Below, piece after piece: positions 32,563 to 43,586 of a stretch of DNA of 64,000 bases (within the stretch, counting starts at the first letter, position 1; each line of letters starts with the position of its first letter). The position numbers and the translations under genes were made by a program. The notes under the pieces were generated by a model. The model saw only the letters and a program-made list of their open reading frames with translations, had not been told where the DNA came from and searched no databases. Origin of the DNA: Mixophyes australis (lineage: Eukaryota; Chordata; Amphibia; Anura; Limnodynastidae); the NCBI GenBank assembly GCA_036250195.1, contig JAVHZZ010000011.1, positions 63,612,101 through 63,676,100 on the forward strand, written 5' to 3'.

Positions 32563-33159
32563 GAACTGCTTCCACTGGTATATGACTTGCCACTGTAAAG
32601 TTCTTTGAGAGGACTGTTGGGCTTAAGGCAGCTAAGCTATTGGTAGCTTGTTTTGTGTGAGCCCAAACAAACCAAGCACTTCAGCCACAAAAGTGGCACT
32701 CCTTGTCGCTGACATGCTTGGTTTGTTAAACTGTACATGTCGTTTTTAACATATGGGTGGGAGGGTAGGCCCAAGGACAATTCCATCTTGCACATTTCCA
32801 TCTTTTCTGCCACTGCTGTGTGGCAATGTTTCCTAGAGGTGCTATGAACTGCCGTGTGTTTGTACCGTTGCTCTGTATCCAGCCAGCTCGCTGAAGTCTT
32901 TGGCCAAAACTGGATGTAAATAATATTGTGACCTGTGAGGTGGTCAAAATTGTCTGGAAATGACTGCAAAGTAGTGTTATTGAGTTTAATAATAATGTAG
33001 GCAAAAAAAGAGCAAAATTATGTGATTGTAGCATATTTTAGTAATTTTTTTAAAAACATACCCGTGAGGGTGGTTTTGCCACAACCATATCCAAAACCAA
33101 AACATGGGGGTCAGTGAACATTTCTATTTTTAACAGTTTAGGCATTAACAACCAAGGAC

Positions 33160-33290
33160 TGGATTGAAGCTACAGACATCAATGTGATACATAAATTTGT
33201 TTTGTGCACAAAGAGACCAATCACAGTCCCAGGGCAGTGAGGCAGCAATCGTAACCACTGTGCCATTGTGCTGTCATACCTGTCTGGGAG
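33160..33290. repeat. SINE/L2-like fragment
   Basis: Contains the wording gcagtgaggcagcaatcgta and accactgtgccattgtgctg, which resembles a repeat widespread in vertebrates. Short, no coding part. Confidence 0.35.
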
Positions 33291-33782
33291 ACTACTGATT
33301 AGTAGTTCTGCTACCTGAAATTATTTTATTTCTTCTCCTATGCATTACAGATACTCCACCACTTCTAAGGTGAATCTTATATAGCCCCGTATATAGTTTA
33401 GTCTGGTACAACCTTTTCCAAATATTACAACATATTGTTTTGCTCCTTTGTGTACTTTTTTTAGCTCCCGGTATATTTATTTTTTGGTTTCACACTTGCA
33501 TATGTACACAATCATTGTCTATACTAAGAGAGATTGTTCTTTGAACCTTTGATCTCTATCTATTGAACGATTAGTGCTGTTGATCTTTCCTCTTGCATAT
33601 AACTTCTATGTACCTTCCGTTTGTCTTTATTTAAAATAAAATAGCAGAGAATAGTTTTTGCACATACAAAATAGTAAATATCGGTCTAACAGTTTTATTA
33701 AAAATATATTTAGAATAAAATAAAGTAAAAATAAAGAATATTTTCACTTATAAAATATAATAGTTTTTATACTCTTTTTAAG

Positions 33783-33906
33783 TGGACAAGGAGAAAAAAA
33801 TATCACTCAGGTACAAGGATGAAGAAGAAGCATCGGCATTGCTTCGCAAGGGATTGCTGGTTGTAGGGATTTCTGCAATCATTCTGTTTTTAACATTTCC
33901 ACTTCT
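33783..33906 (+). CDS. Host gene exon encoding a membrane-spanning segment (penultimate exon)
   Basis: A 124-bp exon between a pyrimidine-rich acceptor (actctttttaag, AG at 33781-33782) and a strong donor (gtaagt at 33907). The only fitting frame gives two bases of a split codon, 40 residues, then CT of a split codon. It starts charged (DKEKKISLRYKDEEEA) and turns into a hydrophobic helix (GLLVVGISAIILFLTFPLL). It joins in phase to 40501 across a 6.6-kb intron filled with transposons. The product looks like a single-pass, C-terminally anchored membrane protein. I do not recognise the family. Upstream exons were not found and may lie outside the window. Confidence 0.65.
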
Positions 33907-34560
33907 GTAAGTATTAATTTAGTGCATTATTTTAATTTTTTACCTTATGTGTTTGATTGAAATAATGGGTCCCTGCTTCAATATTTTCTTCTTTCACCAC
34001 ATTACTACGTTCCTTTTTCCTCTGTCTTTTTTCTTGTATATTCAAACTATAGTGAATTTATCTAGTAGTGAATGTATGCCACATCTCAGCTGCTCTAAAG
34101 TTTGCTAACCCTACTGACTGCACTCTGGTTGCACTTTCCAGAAAAGTACTGTTCCTCTCATAAGGATTTTCAGGTTTGCCCACTGTTTCTGCCTAGTCCT
34201 TTCTGTATCCAGGGTCCTATTTTGCAGCCTCTCGGTCAAATGGTTTTGCTGCCTAAACTGGCAAATGTTCCTTACCACGTGTTTCCGAGATCCTGAACTT
34301 TTTTTCTATAAGATGAACATTTACCAAAAATCTGTATTCTTATGTCTGCATCTAGATATTTGTGTATCGTTAACTTGCATCTCCTTAACCCGTAGGTGGT
34401 ATTGGGGTGGGCAGAGGTGGGAAAACGTAAGCTGAGTACTGTAAGGGCACGTTCACATAATTGTAATATAATTAGATGTGGATGCATTATTAATGAGTCA
34501 AGATAGTTTTTTTTTTCTCTTCTGTATAACATGGGGTGCCGGGTGCACTTTTCTGTCATA
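33907..34560 (+). other. Intron of the plus-strand host gene, no further exon seen
   Basis: Non-coding, with short frames only. Confidence 0.4.
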
Positions 34561-34563
34561 AGT

Positions 34564-34657
34564 GTGCACCTGGCACTCCATCCACTTGATGGATACAATA
34601 GAGATATTACATTTCGTTTGTGTTGTTTCCATCAAGTGGACGGAGTCCTGGGTGCAC
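34564..34657. repeat. Inverted repeat (snapback element)
   Basis: gtgcacctggcactccatcc at the left is mirrored by ggacggagtcctgggtgcac at the right, with further pairing (acttgatgg / ccatcaagt), giving arms of about 35 bp with mismatches and a loop of about 20 bp. Outer bases (cgggtgcactttctgt-like) hint at a larger nested structure. Confidence 0.65.
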
Positions 34658-34943
34658 TCTGATAACAGAAAATATATATTTTTTATACTAATTATATCAT
34701 ATGGTATTTTGTATTGCATGATATCTTTATTATTTCTTATGGTAGTGTATACAATGTCAATTATGTGTGCATTAAAACTACTTTTTTAATATTATACTCT
34801 CTTGGCATCGTGTTCATCCTTGATTAGTCTCAGTGCTGTCATATAGTTTTTATTCTCTGCACTTTAATTATGGCTTTTCCAGGTTACACGTCTCTCTATC
34901 ATACTCCTTTTCAGTTTTGAGCTCCTGTCAAATTGGTCCTTGT

Positions 34944-35435
34944 TGTCACAAACCCTGTTGTTGTATAAATGCTTGAGAAGCCAAATTTATGGTTAAACAG
35001 TGAAGAACTTTATTGTAGCACAACACACAGGTGATAATCAGGGTAGTGGAGGCCCAGTGGCTGTGAGTAATGACAAGTGGACACGGTAATGCACCACAAT
35101 GTAATAATAGTGTCTCTGGATGGAGAGTACAGACTATAACAGGAACATGGATATCACAATGATAGTACAGTCTCTAAACAGCGCATGATGGTGCAGAAAT
35201 TGTATGACAGGGATAAAGAGGATGGTTCTGGAATAATTAAAGCACTGAAGCATAACTCGAAGAAGTGCGTGAATCACTGTGGTAGTAGAATCAACTGAAT
35301 AAGTCGGTGCCAATGTAATAACTTACATAGGTGCTGTAAAAGCCAAGAATCAGAAGCACAAGATTGTAGAGTCACCAGAACATAGGACTGGACAGGATCT
35401 CTAAATAACAGACAAGAGTTGATAGCACTATATAC
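34944..35435 (-). mobile_element. Possible LTR fragment
   Basis: On the minus strand the segment ends ...aacagggtttgtgaca, with caataaagttcttcactg just upstream, which looks like an LTR polyadenylation signal and CA terminus. tttataagcac on the minus strand near 35826 could be its TATA box. No matching target duplication was found, and the L2/SINE tail and a hAT element interrupt it, so limits are uncertain. Confidence 0.35.
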
Positions 35436-35436
35436 T

Positions 35437-35560
35437 ATAGGTTAATTGGCTACTGACAAAATTAACCCTAGTCTGTGCATATGTGTATTCTCTGTACAGT
35501 GCTGCGGAATTGGTGGCACTATATACATAAATGGTGATGACGATGATGATAGCAGGCTGT
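35437..35560 (+). repeat. L2/SINE-type 3' tail
   Basis: Reads taggttaattggctactgac, then ctgtacagtgctgcggaatt, then ggtggcactata and a gatgacgatgatgat microsatellite end. This is the same tail architecture as the L2 LINE at 41950-42024. Confidence 0.55.
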
Positions 35561-35915
35561 GGCTCAGAGCTGAATTCTTTCCAGGAAGACAACAATGATT
35601 TGGCAGAGATTGCAGGGTCAGCAGGTGCTGATGGTTAGGCTGGGACAAAATTAAAAACTTTCCAAAGTAGCAGCACCTCTTGTAGAAAAAAAGGTACAGC
35701 AACAAAAACGTCTGTTTTTGAAAGACCCCTGCAATCTCATACCCATAGATACACCCTTTTGATGGAGCATGTGTATCCATGTGATGGCCCTCCTTATTCT
35801 GCAAAATGTAGCCTCATCTCTGTGCTTATAAATCCTTACCTGCCTAGGACATGCCTCAATATTTATTTTCAGGAGTGCATGTCTGCTCCATTCATAGGGT
35901 TAAATAACATATTCC

Positions 35916-36417
35916 CGGGGCCTGATTAAGGGTTCTGGCTGCCCTAGGCTAATACAGCCGCAGCACCCTCCCTATAGATATGCATGACAGTCCCCCCCCT
36001 TTCCCTCCCTATAGATATACATGGCAGTCCCCCCCTTCACTTACCTGTAGTTGACTTGTGCTGACCAGCGTCGCTCCTCACTCCTCAGATCAGCAGACAG
36101 GAAGTGAAAACTTCCTGCTTCCTGTCTGCTCCACAGCAACAAGCAGCCTAGCGATTGGCTGCCTGTTGCTAACCACTGACCACCAATGCTTTTGATCATC
36201 GCCACCTCCACCCCCCCCTGCAGTGACCCCCCCCCCCCCGTGGTAACCCCCTCCCCATTCCCCCACACCCCCCAAAAAAATGAATAAAAAAAAAACATGA
36301 ATGGAAAAAAATATGAATGAAAAATAATAATAAAAAAAAATACCCGAAGCGCCATGCCCCCTGGGACCCAGCGCCCCAGGCTGCAGCCTGGTCAGCCTAG
36401 TGGTTGATCAGGCCCTG
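35916..36417. mobile_element. Short hAT-type non-autonomous element
   Basis: 502 bp. Ends cggggcctgattaa and ttgatcaggccctg are inverted repeats with two mismatches, flanked by catattcc (35908-35915) and catattac (36418-36425), an 8-bp target duplication with one mismatch. It contains a duplicated ccctccctatagatat block and C-rich and A-rich runs; no coding capacity. Confidence 0.8.
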
Positions 36418-36425
36418 CATATTAC

Positions 36426-37685
36426 CCATTTTCCCACAGTGCTGCAAAGCTTTCCCCCTGCATCCAACTTTCAGGAGACTTTCCAATACTGAAAAAATGT
36501 ACTTATTATTTTGAGCCTTTTTGAAAGGTTTTATATAGCCATCTGAGTCACCAACAAATTGGAGAAAGTCCAAAGGATTAATTAGGAAAATAGTGTCTTC
36601 CGTTAGCCCCTGTCTTTGATTTCTTAGAACTGCACCAGAATCTCCAGCCTCGGATGCCTTCCTCTGATGCCTTCAGAGGGTTTCAAGCCTGTTCCTCTAC
36701 TGCCTCCAGAGGGTCCATTGCTCTCTTCTGTCCTGACCTTAGGGTTTGAAGGACAATTGCCTTGACCTTCCAAAAATTCTCTGCTGGTCTCTGGGCCTTC
36801 TGACAATTCTGTCCTGTCCTTTGGGCCTGTAAGTTCCCAACTGCTGTTAATGCTCCACGGGGACACCCAACTTTTAGTGGCATATAGTAATGACCACAGT
36901 GATGTCCAGCTACCAGTAGTCTGTGGTAGCACCCAGTTGCTAGAAATCTGTAATGATGCACATGCCACCACTCCATCTGAGGATTCACGTGTCTGTGATG
37001 GCACTTAGCCCCTGAGTTTCTGTGCACTCTACACCATATCACAAGTTGACTTTGGAGTCCTTACTGTTCTCTTGGTAATGACTCTTCTTTATCCTGTTCT
37101 GTTCAAGAAAGTCTGTACTTCAGCTGTTTTTTAGTCTATTTTTATACCTAACACATAAACTGGTTCACAATTCAAAGAGCAATCTCATAGTTCATCTGTG
37201 TACACACTTTTGCACAATAATTGCAGGTATACAGTCTTTAAAGAAGCTAACTAAAAAAGGTATGCAAGTGCAGTTAAAATATACCATACCAGTCAAACAA
37301 TGAAATGTATTAGCTGATTAAAATTAAAATGATAAGAAAATATTTTCCAAAAACCAGTAACTGCAAAGCTCAGAACTGGCTGGATGTTATTCATTTTAAA
37401 TGTGTGTGGAATCCCAGGAAATGAAGTACTTCCTCGTAGTACTTATGATCATTAATGTACACAATTCGCCATCTGCAATACAGCAAGTGCAGTGATAGTC
37501 AAGGGTTTATGTGCAGCCCTTCAGCCTTCAAAAAAAACCACACAGAGGAAGAAAGGATTGCACTCTGTGCAGAAGAGGTCATGCAATGTGGTATTCGGCT
37601 GCTCCTGTTCTGCCTCATTCAGATCAGGAGCAGCTGACTGGGAGGCTACAGGTGAAGGCTTGTTGGGCCCATGGGACATCTGTGT
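36426..37685. other. Intronic stretch, no gene seen
   Basis: Minus-strand frames at 36624-37042 overlap each other and lack any recognisable domain. I do not support them as genes. Confidence 0.4.
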
Positions 37686-38545
37686 CCATGGCCGCCAAGA
37701 GGAATTTGGGCTCCTGGTACTATTTTGGGGGCCCCCTATATAGATGAGCAGGAAAAGGATTGTATGGCCACACAGTGTTGGGGGCGTGGTCAACATGGGA
37801 CTTTAAACATGACTCATTTGACATGACATATTATTAAAACTGTGTATTAAAACAGTGTTCCTCTCACCTACCTGTAATTGCTGCTTTCCCAACCTGGTAC
37901 TGGATACTTGTCTGGATCCTGGAATGTTTGGACCTGTTTGGAAATTGTATAGGTACATAAAATATGGAAAGCCAAGCAAAGTGAACACAGTTCATAGCAC
38001 AGATGACACAGTATATTATACATACATAGTATAAAATTACATTTATCAGCGACATCACACCCTCCACAGCCACATCGTGACACCCCCACCTCAGACACAT
38101 CGTGACACCCCCACCCCAGACACATCGTGACACCCCCACCCCAGACACATCGAGACACCCCCACCCCAGACACATCGAGACACCCCCACCCCAGACACAT
38201 CGTGACACCACCACCCCAGACACATCGAGACACCCCCACCCCAGACACACTGTGACACCCTCAGCCCACTGTAATTACCTATACTGTGCTGGTGCTGCTG
38301 CCATCAGGGTGGGAACTTCCTGTAGTGTGAGCATGGAAGCTCTTAGTCTTGCGAGATTACCACATCTCATGAGACTTAGAGCTCCTCCGCTTGCTCTGCA
38401 GGCTGTGTCCTATCCGGGAACTAGGAGCAGCTATCAGCTCCCTCCCCCTAACTCGCACATTGCCGGATGAAGTGGAGGAATGTAATTTGAAAAAAAATGA
38501 AATACTGCTTCCAGTGGAGGCCTGGGCCCTGGTACTTTGTACCAT
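37686..38545. mobile_element. hAT-like element, copy B, right end missing
   Basis: Starts catggccgccaagagg, close to the left terminus of copy A (26219), and shares gggggccccctata and cttgtctggatcctggaatg. Its interior carries a 25-bp minisatellite in place of the 29-bp array. It fades out at about 38545 after ggcctgggccctggta, which corresponds to gggcccgggcatgggta near the end of copy A. Confidence 0.55.
38072..38262. repeat. 25-bp minisatellite
   Basis: About 7.5 units of acacatcg(t/a)gacacccccaccccag with one-base variants. Open frames on both strands are artefacts of the array. Confidence 0.9.
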
Positions 38546-39042
38546 AGAAACTTAAAGAATTTCTTGCCCAAGCAAGCAATAAGTCAGGATACCCAATAAA
38601 ATTGTGTATAGATAATGGGACAGAATACACAAGTGACGAAATAAAGCAATTATGAGAAAGGAAGTTCTGTTCCAGACAACTGTACCAACTGTAGAGAGAA
38701 TGATCATGGGCCCTATATGAAGTATAGGAGATTCTAGGTAATGTTAATCTGCAGACTGAAGTGAGTGTATTGAATCAGAAACTAATTCAAATATACAGTG
38801 TCGGACTGGGGTATGAAGGGCCCACCGGGGGACTGCAATACTAGGGACCAACCAGAGGGGGTGTGGCCAGCTATCATAGAGGCGTGATCAGACACTAGAG
38901 GGAAAGTGGTCAGCCCATGAAGGACAGCTAGCATCATAGTGTAGTATATTAAGAATGCAGTGTGTATAAAGAGTACACAGTCTGGACCTGCCCCTTAGAT
39001 TGGGCAGAACAGTCACTAAAAATCAGGATTGTCCCACTAGAC

Positions 39043-39183
39043 CAGGCTTGGCTAACCTGTGGCACTCCAGGTGTTGTGAAACTACAAGCCTCAGCATGCT
39101 TTGCCAATATATAACAGCTTATTGCTGGAAGGGTATGCTGGGACTTTCACAACACCTGGAGTGCCACAGGTTAGCCAAGCCTG
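39043..39183. mobile_element. 141-bp palindromic MITE with exact 8-bp target duplication
   Basis: caggcttggctaacctgtgg at the left and ccacaggttagccaagcctg at the right are exact inverted repeats, and the complementarity continues inward (cactccaggtgttgtgaaa / tttcacaacacctggagtg). cactagac occurs at 39035-39042 and 39184-39191. The related hAT-like copy A holds the empty site, with a single cactagac near 26536. A hAT-type MITE. Confidence 0.93.
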
Positions 39184-39649
39184 CACTAGACTCAGAACAT
39201 TTGACAGACAGTCCTACCTATTCTTGTAACTTTTACCACCTGTGGCTGCTGGTTTCTCTAGTTGCGGCTTGTCTGGATCCTGGAATGTTGAGGGCCCTAT
39301 CTGGAAAAAATAATGGGTACATTTAGAAAATTTCAACCAGCCCCAGGGTTAAATCAATAGGACCCACAATTAATACGTAGACCTTCCTCCAGCCCCAACA
39401 TTAAAGTAATAGTATTCCCATTTAATAAACTTATTTCCCTCCCTCCAGACAGCCTCTGCAATAAATTAATTGCAATTACATATAATAAATATACCTATTT
39501 CCCGCAACCGTCACTGCCATGAAATAATTCATGTTCACATTTAATAAATAGACCTCATGCTCCTCAAACTCAGCCTCACATTCAATTAATAGCCCCAAAC
39601 CACCCCCATCTTAAATTATCAGTTCCCACTATAAAATTAAATTGCTTCA

Positions 39650-39850
39650 CTCTCTGCCATGCTGCTTTGGCCCCCCTTCACACTCTGCCATGCTGCTTTG
39701 GCCCCCCTTCATACTCTGCCATGCTGCTTTGACCCCCCTTCACACTCTGCCATGCTGTATGCCATGCTGTCTGTGCTCCCCCTTCACACTCTGCCATGCT
39801 GTCTGTGCTCCCCCTTCACTCTCTGCCATGCTGCCTTTACTCAACTTCAC
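39650..39850. repeat. 31-bp minisatellite
   Basis: Units of ctctgccatgctgctttggc followed by a C-run and ttcaca, period 31 bp with variants. It occupies the same position in copy C as the 29-bp array in copy A. Confidence 0.85.
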
Positions 39851-40500
39851 TATGCCATGCTCTCCTCTTGCTTCTGTTCCTTCACTTACCTGTTCTATCG
39901 GCTTATTTCTTCTCTTCTTGTCTTATTGTCTTGTTGTCTTCTGTCTTCTTGCCGACTCCTCTCTCCGGCGCTTCTCACTGAACGTCGACGTGATGACGTC
40001 ACGCATGATGACGTGTGAAGGGGGGCTCATCTCATTGCTTAGCCATATATTTATTGCCAGGTGAAGTGCAGTGAGGTAGTAGAAGACAACCAGTGAGATC
40101 ATCTTTTAGTAACCCTTCTTTCAGTCTATTGCCAACTGCATTCAGTAGAGCAGCAAATAGACAACAAGCTGGATTATGAACTTAGTTACATATAGAGTTG
40201 CATTTCACACCACAATCTTCCCACGCCAGTTTGACAGGGGCCTCACATCACTACTCTGAGGTGTTGGGGGAATCTGCTCTTTCTACTTCCTAACTTTCAG
40301 TTTGTGATTTTCTGCATGCCTTCTCCTGAAATAATCTATGCTGCTGTGAACATTCTGATGGTCAGATTGGGTACAGGTTATTCTAATCCCGTCACAGAAG
40401 ATAAAGATTTGTTGCAAAAATATACTCAGACCTTATTTCATGCACCTTTCAAATAACTGCTAACATGAAATATTAACATTTTGTATATTATCTTTTTCAG

Positions 40501-40561
40501 GGCTTACAAGTACAGGAGAAACACCAAATTACTTACAGATAGAACAATGGAAAGCATATGA
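40501..40561 (+). CDS. Host gene terminal coding exon
   Basis: Follows a good acceptor (tatctttttcag, AG at 40499-40500). The first G completes a CTG codon with the CT from 33906. The frame then reads AYKYRRNTKLLTDRTMESI and a TGA stop at 40559-40561. Directly after the hydrophobic helix of the previous exon, this is a short basic cytoplasmic-type tail. The phase agreement, the stop, and the AATAAA 235 bp downstream make a consistent 3' end of a real gene. The protein is not recognised. Confidence 0.65.
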
Positions 40562-40820
40562 TCTCTGAAACATAGTTAAGAGAAGATTGTAATTGTGGCT
40601 AAACACGGTATACTGCTTTCAATCAGAATTTGTTAAATCAATTAAAACTTCATGGCAACTCCTGCTCCTATCGTTGTGCTTCTGCCTTATTGCATGAGGA
40701 TTAACAATTTTGGATATTTAAATTTTATTTCATGTATATAAACCTCATGACCTGCAGACCCTAATTCTGGAGGTTACTATACTCACCCACTGCACAATAA
40801 ACATTCTCACTTTGCTGTTC
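40562..40820 (+). other. 3' UTR of the host gene with polyadenylation signal
   Basis: ATTAAA at 40641-40646 and AATAAA at 40796-40801. Cleavage is expected about 15-25 nt after the latter. No repeat is recognised in the UTR. Confidence 0.5.
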
Positions 40821-40899
40821 TCATCACACTTGGTTTCCCCTAACTCCAACTGGCAGAACTAATAATGTCTCATAACTGGACTTGGTGAACCCATTGATT

Positions 40900-42024
40900 A
40901 GGATACCTGATTTCCCCATTCTCTTGAAGTCAACTAATGCTCCATCATGAAACTTAATATTCCTCTTTCTTCTTTCTCTTCACATCCCTGCCATAGATAT
41001 ATAATATTCCCACCCACCAACAAGAGCATACCTGACATTTCTATCTCTGTTGATAACATGACCATAAATCCCACCCCACAAGCTCGCTGCCTAGGTGTAA
41101 TCCTTGACTCACACCTATCCTTTGTTCCCCCCATTGACTCTATATCTAAATCATGTTACATACATCTAAAAAACATTTCTAGAATCCGCACATATCTCAC
41201 GCAAGACACTGCAAAAACCTTAATTCATGCACTTATCATCTCCCGCATTGACTATTGCAATTCCCTCCTTACTGGCCTTCCCAAAAACAGACTCAAACCC
41301 CTACAATCTATTTTGCACGCTGCAGCAAGATTGATTTACCTTGCAAATCGTTATTCCTCTGTTGAATCACTCTGTATGTCTCTACACTGGTTGCCTGTTT
41401 TCTACCGAATCCAATATAAAATATTCTTACTAACCTACAAGGCCATCAACAAAGCTGCACCAACATACATCTCCTCTCTTGTCACAAAATATCTCCCAAC
41501 TCGGCAACTCCGTTCTGCACAAGATCTGCGTCTCTCATCCACACTGATTACATCCTCCCATTCCCGGTTACAGGACTTTTTCCGGGCTGCACCCACTCTA
41601 TGGAATTCTCTCCCTTGCACAATAAAACTTTCCTCTAGTCTACAAGCTTTCAAGCGTTCTCTGAAAACCCACCTCTTCAGACAAGCTTATAATATTCCTC
41701 AACCACCCTCTTAACCTCACTACACTACCCTATTACCACCTGTTATACAACTACCCCTTGACCAACATTGTTGTGTGACAAGATCATTTAGCTTATGAGT
41801 CACTTTTACCTTTGCAGTCTGGCTGGGCCGACTGCAAATGTAGGCTTAACCTCATGTGTCAAACTCCCATTGTCCAATAGATTGTAAGCTTGCAAGCAGG
41901 GCCTTCTCACCTCTTTGTCTGTTTTACCTAGTGTGTTTATTAGTTTACTATGTTTTGTCCCCAATTGTAAAGCGCTACGGAATATGTTGGTGCTATATAA
42001 ATAAATGATGATTATGATGATAGA
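40900..42024 (+). mobile_element. L2-type LINE, 5'-truncated
   Basis: Contains the C-terminal end of the reverse transcriptase frame (40947-41714) and the typical 3' tail: gattgtaagcttgcaagcag, then gtaaagcgctacggaatatg, then ggtgctatataaataaatga and a gatgattatgatgat microsatellite. The LINE family prints this tail throughout vertebrate genomes. Confidence 0.85.
40947..41714 (+). pseudogene. L2-type reverse transcriptase, C-terminal fragment
   Basis: 255 residues without a stop. ARCLGVILDSHLSF, then IDYCNSLLTGLPKNRL, LHAAARLIYL, LHWLPVFYRIQYKI and the final FKRSLKTHLFRQAY are the usual landmarks of the region after the polymerase core in CR1/L2 elements. The endonuclease and polymerase palm are absent because the copy is 5'-truncated, so it cannot move. 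Confidence 0.88.
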
Positions 42025-42651
42025 AGAAGTGACACCCCCACTCCTCCACCATTAGAACTACAAAAAAAGTTGTCTGGTGCTACATTTTTTTTTTAATCAA
42101 GTATTTTTAATGGTATTTCAAAAATACAAACAAACAAAAAAAACATAAAAAAAGAAAAACAATCGCAAGTATAACACAATCAGAGTGAAGAGAATTACAT
42201 ACAGAAGTACATAGCAAAATTACATCATATGTGCTAATCTCATTAAGGAGCATAAACCATATATGCCCAAGCATGATTATCCATCCAGGTACAAAAAAAG
42301 AACCTGAGTGATTTATCCATAATCCACAGTGGCAGAACTAGACAATGCATGTTTATTTCAAAGTGCGTGACATTTAACATTTGACATGGGGACCCACAAA
42401 TTCAGGCATTCGAAACCCACTGGCTCAGGGAACCGAGCGCATAGGGAGACTCAAGCCACCTATACCATATGCCCTCAAATTTCTTTAGAGCCTGTCTGCT
42501 GGTATACACAAACCTCTCGTGCCCTATAGTAGTGTTGACCAATGCTATCCAACTTTCTATTGTGGAGCCAACCAGAGACTCGCTATGCTAACTTTAGCTA
42601 TCATGAACAACTGAGAAATGTAGAGCTGCTTCAGTTTATTGACCTTGCCCT

Positions 42652-43446
42652 TCAGGCGAAGCCTAAAAATACAGATGGCTGGTGACCGAAGGGGAACCTC
42701 AATTCCAGATTTTTGTATAAAGTGAGTGAATCTACGCCAATAAATTTGTATGTGGGGACACTCCCAAAGAAGGTGCCAAAAGTTACCATTTTCTGAATTA
42801 CATTTCGGGCAGTTGGAGTATTATCAGGGCAGAAATTTGCCAATCTAATAGGGGTCAAGAAAGCCCTGTGAAAAATAAAAACTTGTATTTGTTTAAACTT
42901 TAAGGATGCTGTATAGCCACTAGAGCTGTCCAGGACAGCCCCCCGGTCCTTATCAGTTACAGGGCCTATATCTATTTCCCACTGCTTTCTGAGGCCATTC
43001 AAATCGCCCACCGTGGATTCATATAAAAGAAAGTACATACATGAAATCAAACCCTTGTGGCCAAGGTCTTGTAGTTGCTTCCTCAGTGGGGCTATAACAA
43101 TTACTGCTGATCGTTTGGTTATGGCATGTTGCAGTTGGAGGTAAGAGAAGAACATTGGTCTGGGTATGGAAAATTCTCTAGATAACTGTTTAAATGATTT
43201 GAGAACATCAGTATTATACAGTTGACTGACAACTTTGACACCATAACGGGACAACCGCTTGGACCATTTCTTTAACTTCTTTCTCCCCCAAATAAGAGTG
43301 CATGGGTCAATGTTCATATATCCCACCAATTTATTACTAATCGTCCAAATCTTAATTACTTGTAGCAGCAGCGGGGAAGCCAGTGTATTAAGCCGACCCG
43401 ACAGCAGCGATTGTAAAGGCGTATGGTTATCACTGAATTGGTGCAC
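42652..43446 (-). pseudogene. L1-type ORF2, C-terminal part
   Basis: 264 residues in one frame, continuing the LINE downstream of the RT (GRKKLKKWSKRL, KQWEIDIGPVTDKD, FKQIQVFIFHRAFLTP). It lies in the right order and strand between RT and the poly-A end. Disconnected from the RT frame by stops, so not translated as a unit. Confidence 0.75.
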
Positions 43447-43586
43447 TAATTCTCAATGTAGGTTGTGATAGTCAGGATCAGAGACCCAATTTTTGAGATG
43501 GGCCAGCTGAGAGGCAACATAATATAATTTAAAATTGGGAAGTGCAAGGCCTCCAGAGGGTCTACACCTGCACAGCAACCTGAGCT

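Larger units (their letters stand above)
29653..33126 (-). mobile_element. hAT transposon with decayed transposase
   Basis: Left end tagggatgctcag and right end, read inward, tagaaatgttcac look like diverged inverted repeats. tttttaa precedes (29646-29652) and follows (33127-33133) the element, one base short of the usual 8-bp hAT duplication. It encloses a minus-strand transposase remnant (30819-32562) and a short tandem array (29864-30100). Confidence 0.6.
38796..40030. mobile_element. hAT-like element, copy C, with nested MITE
   Basis: Begins cagtgtcggactgggg, a hAT-like terminus. From about 39010 it aligns with copy A (gtcactaaaaatcaggattg; ggcttgtctggatcctggaa; matching C-rich array; gatgacgtcacg near the end). 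A 141-bp MITE sits at 39043-39183. No right terminus was found. Confidence 0.55.

Noticed and set aside
34944..35915. Complete solo LTR from the tgtcacaaacc terminus to ttaaataaca
   Set aside because: The flanking 5-mers do not match (cttgt against tattc), so only a possible LTR fragment is reported.
36624..37042. Two overlapping minus-strand frames of about 120 codons
   Set aside because: Different frames over the same DNA, no recognisable domain, no splice or promoter support.
38102..38470. Plus-strand frame with repeated HRDTPTPDTS-like peptide
   Set aside because: Product of the 25-bp minisatellite; the opposite strand is open as well.
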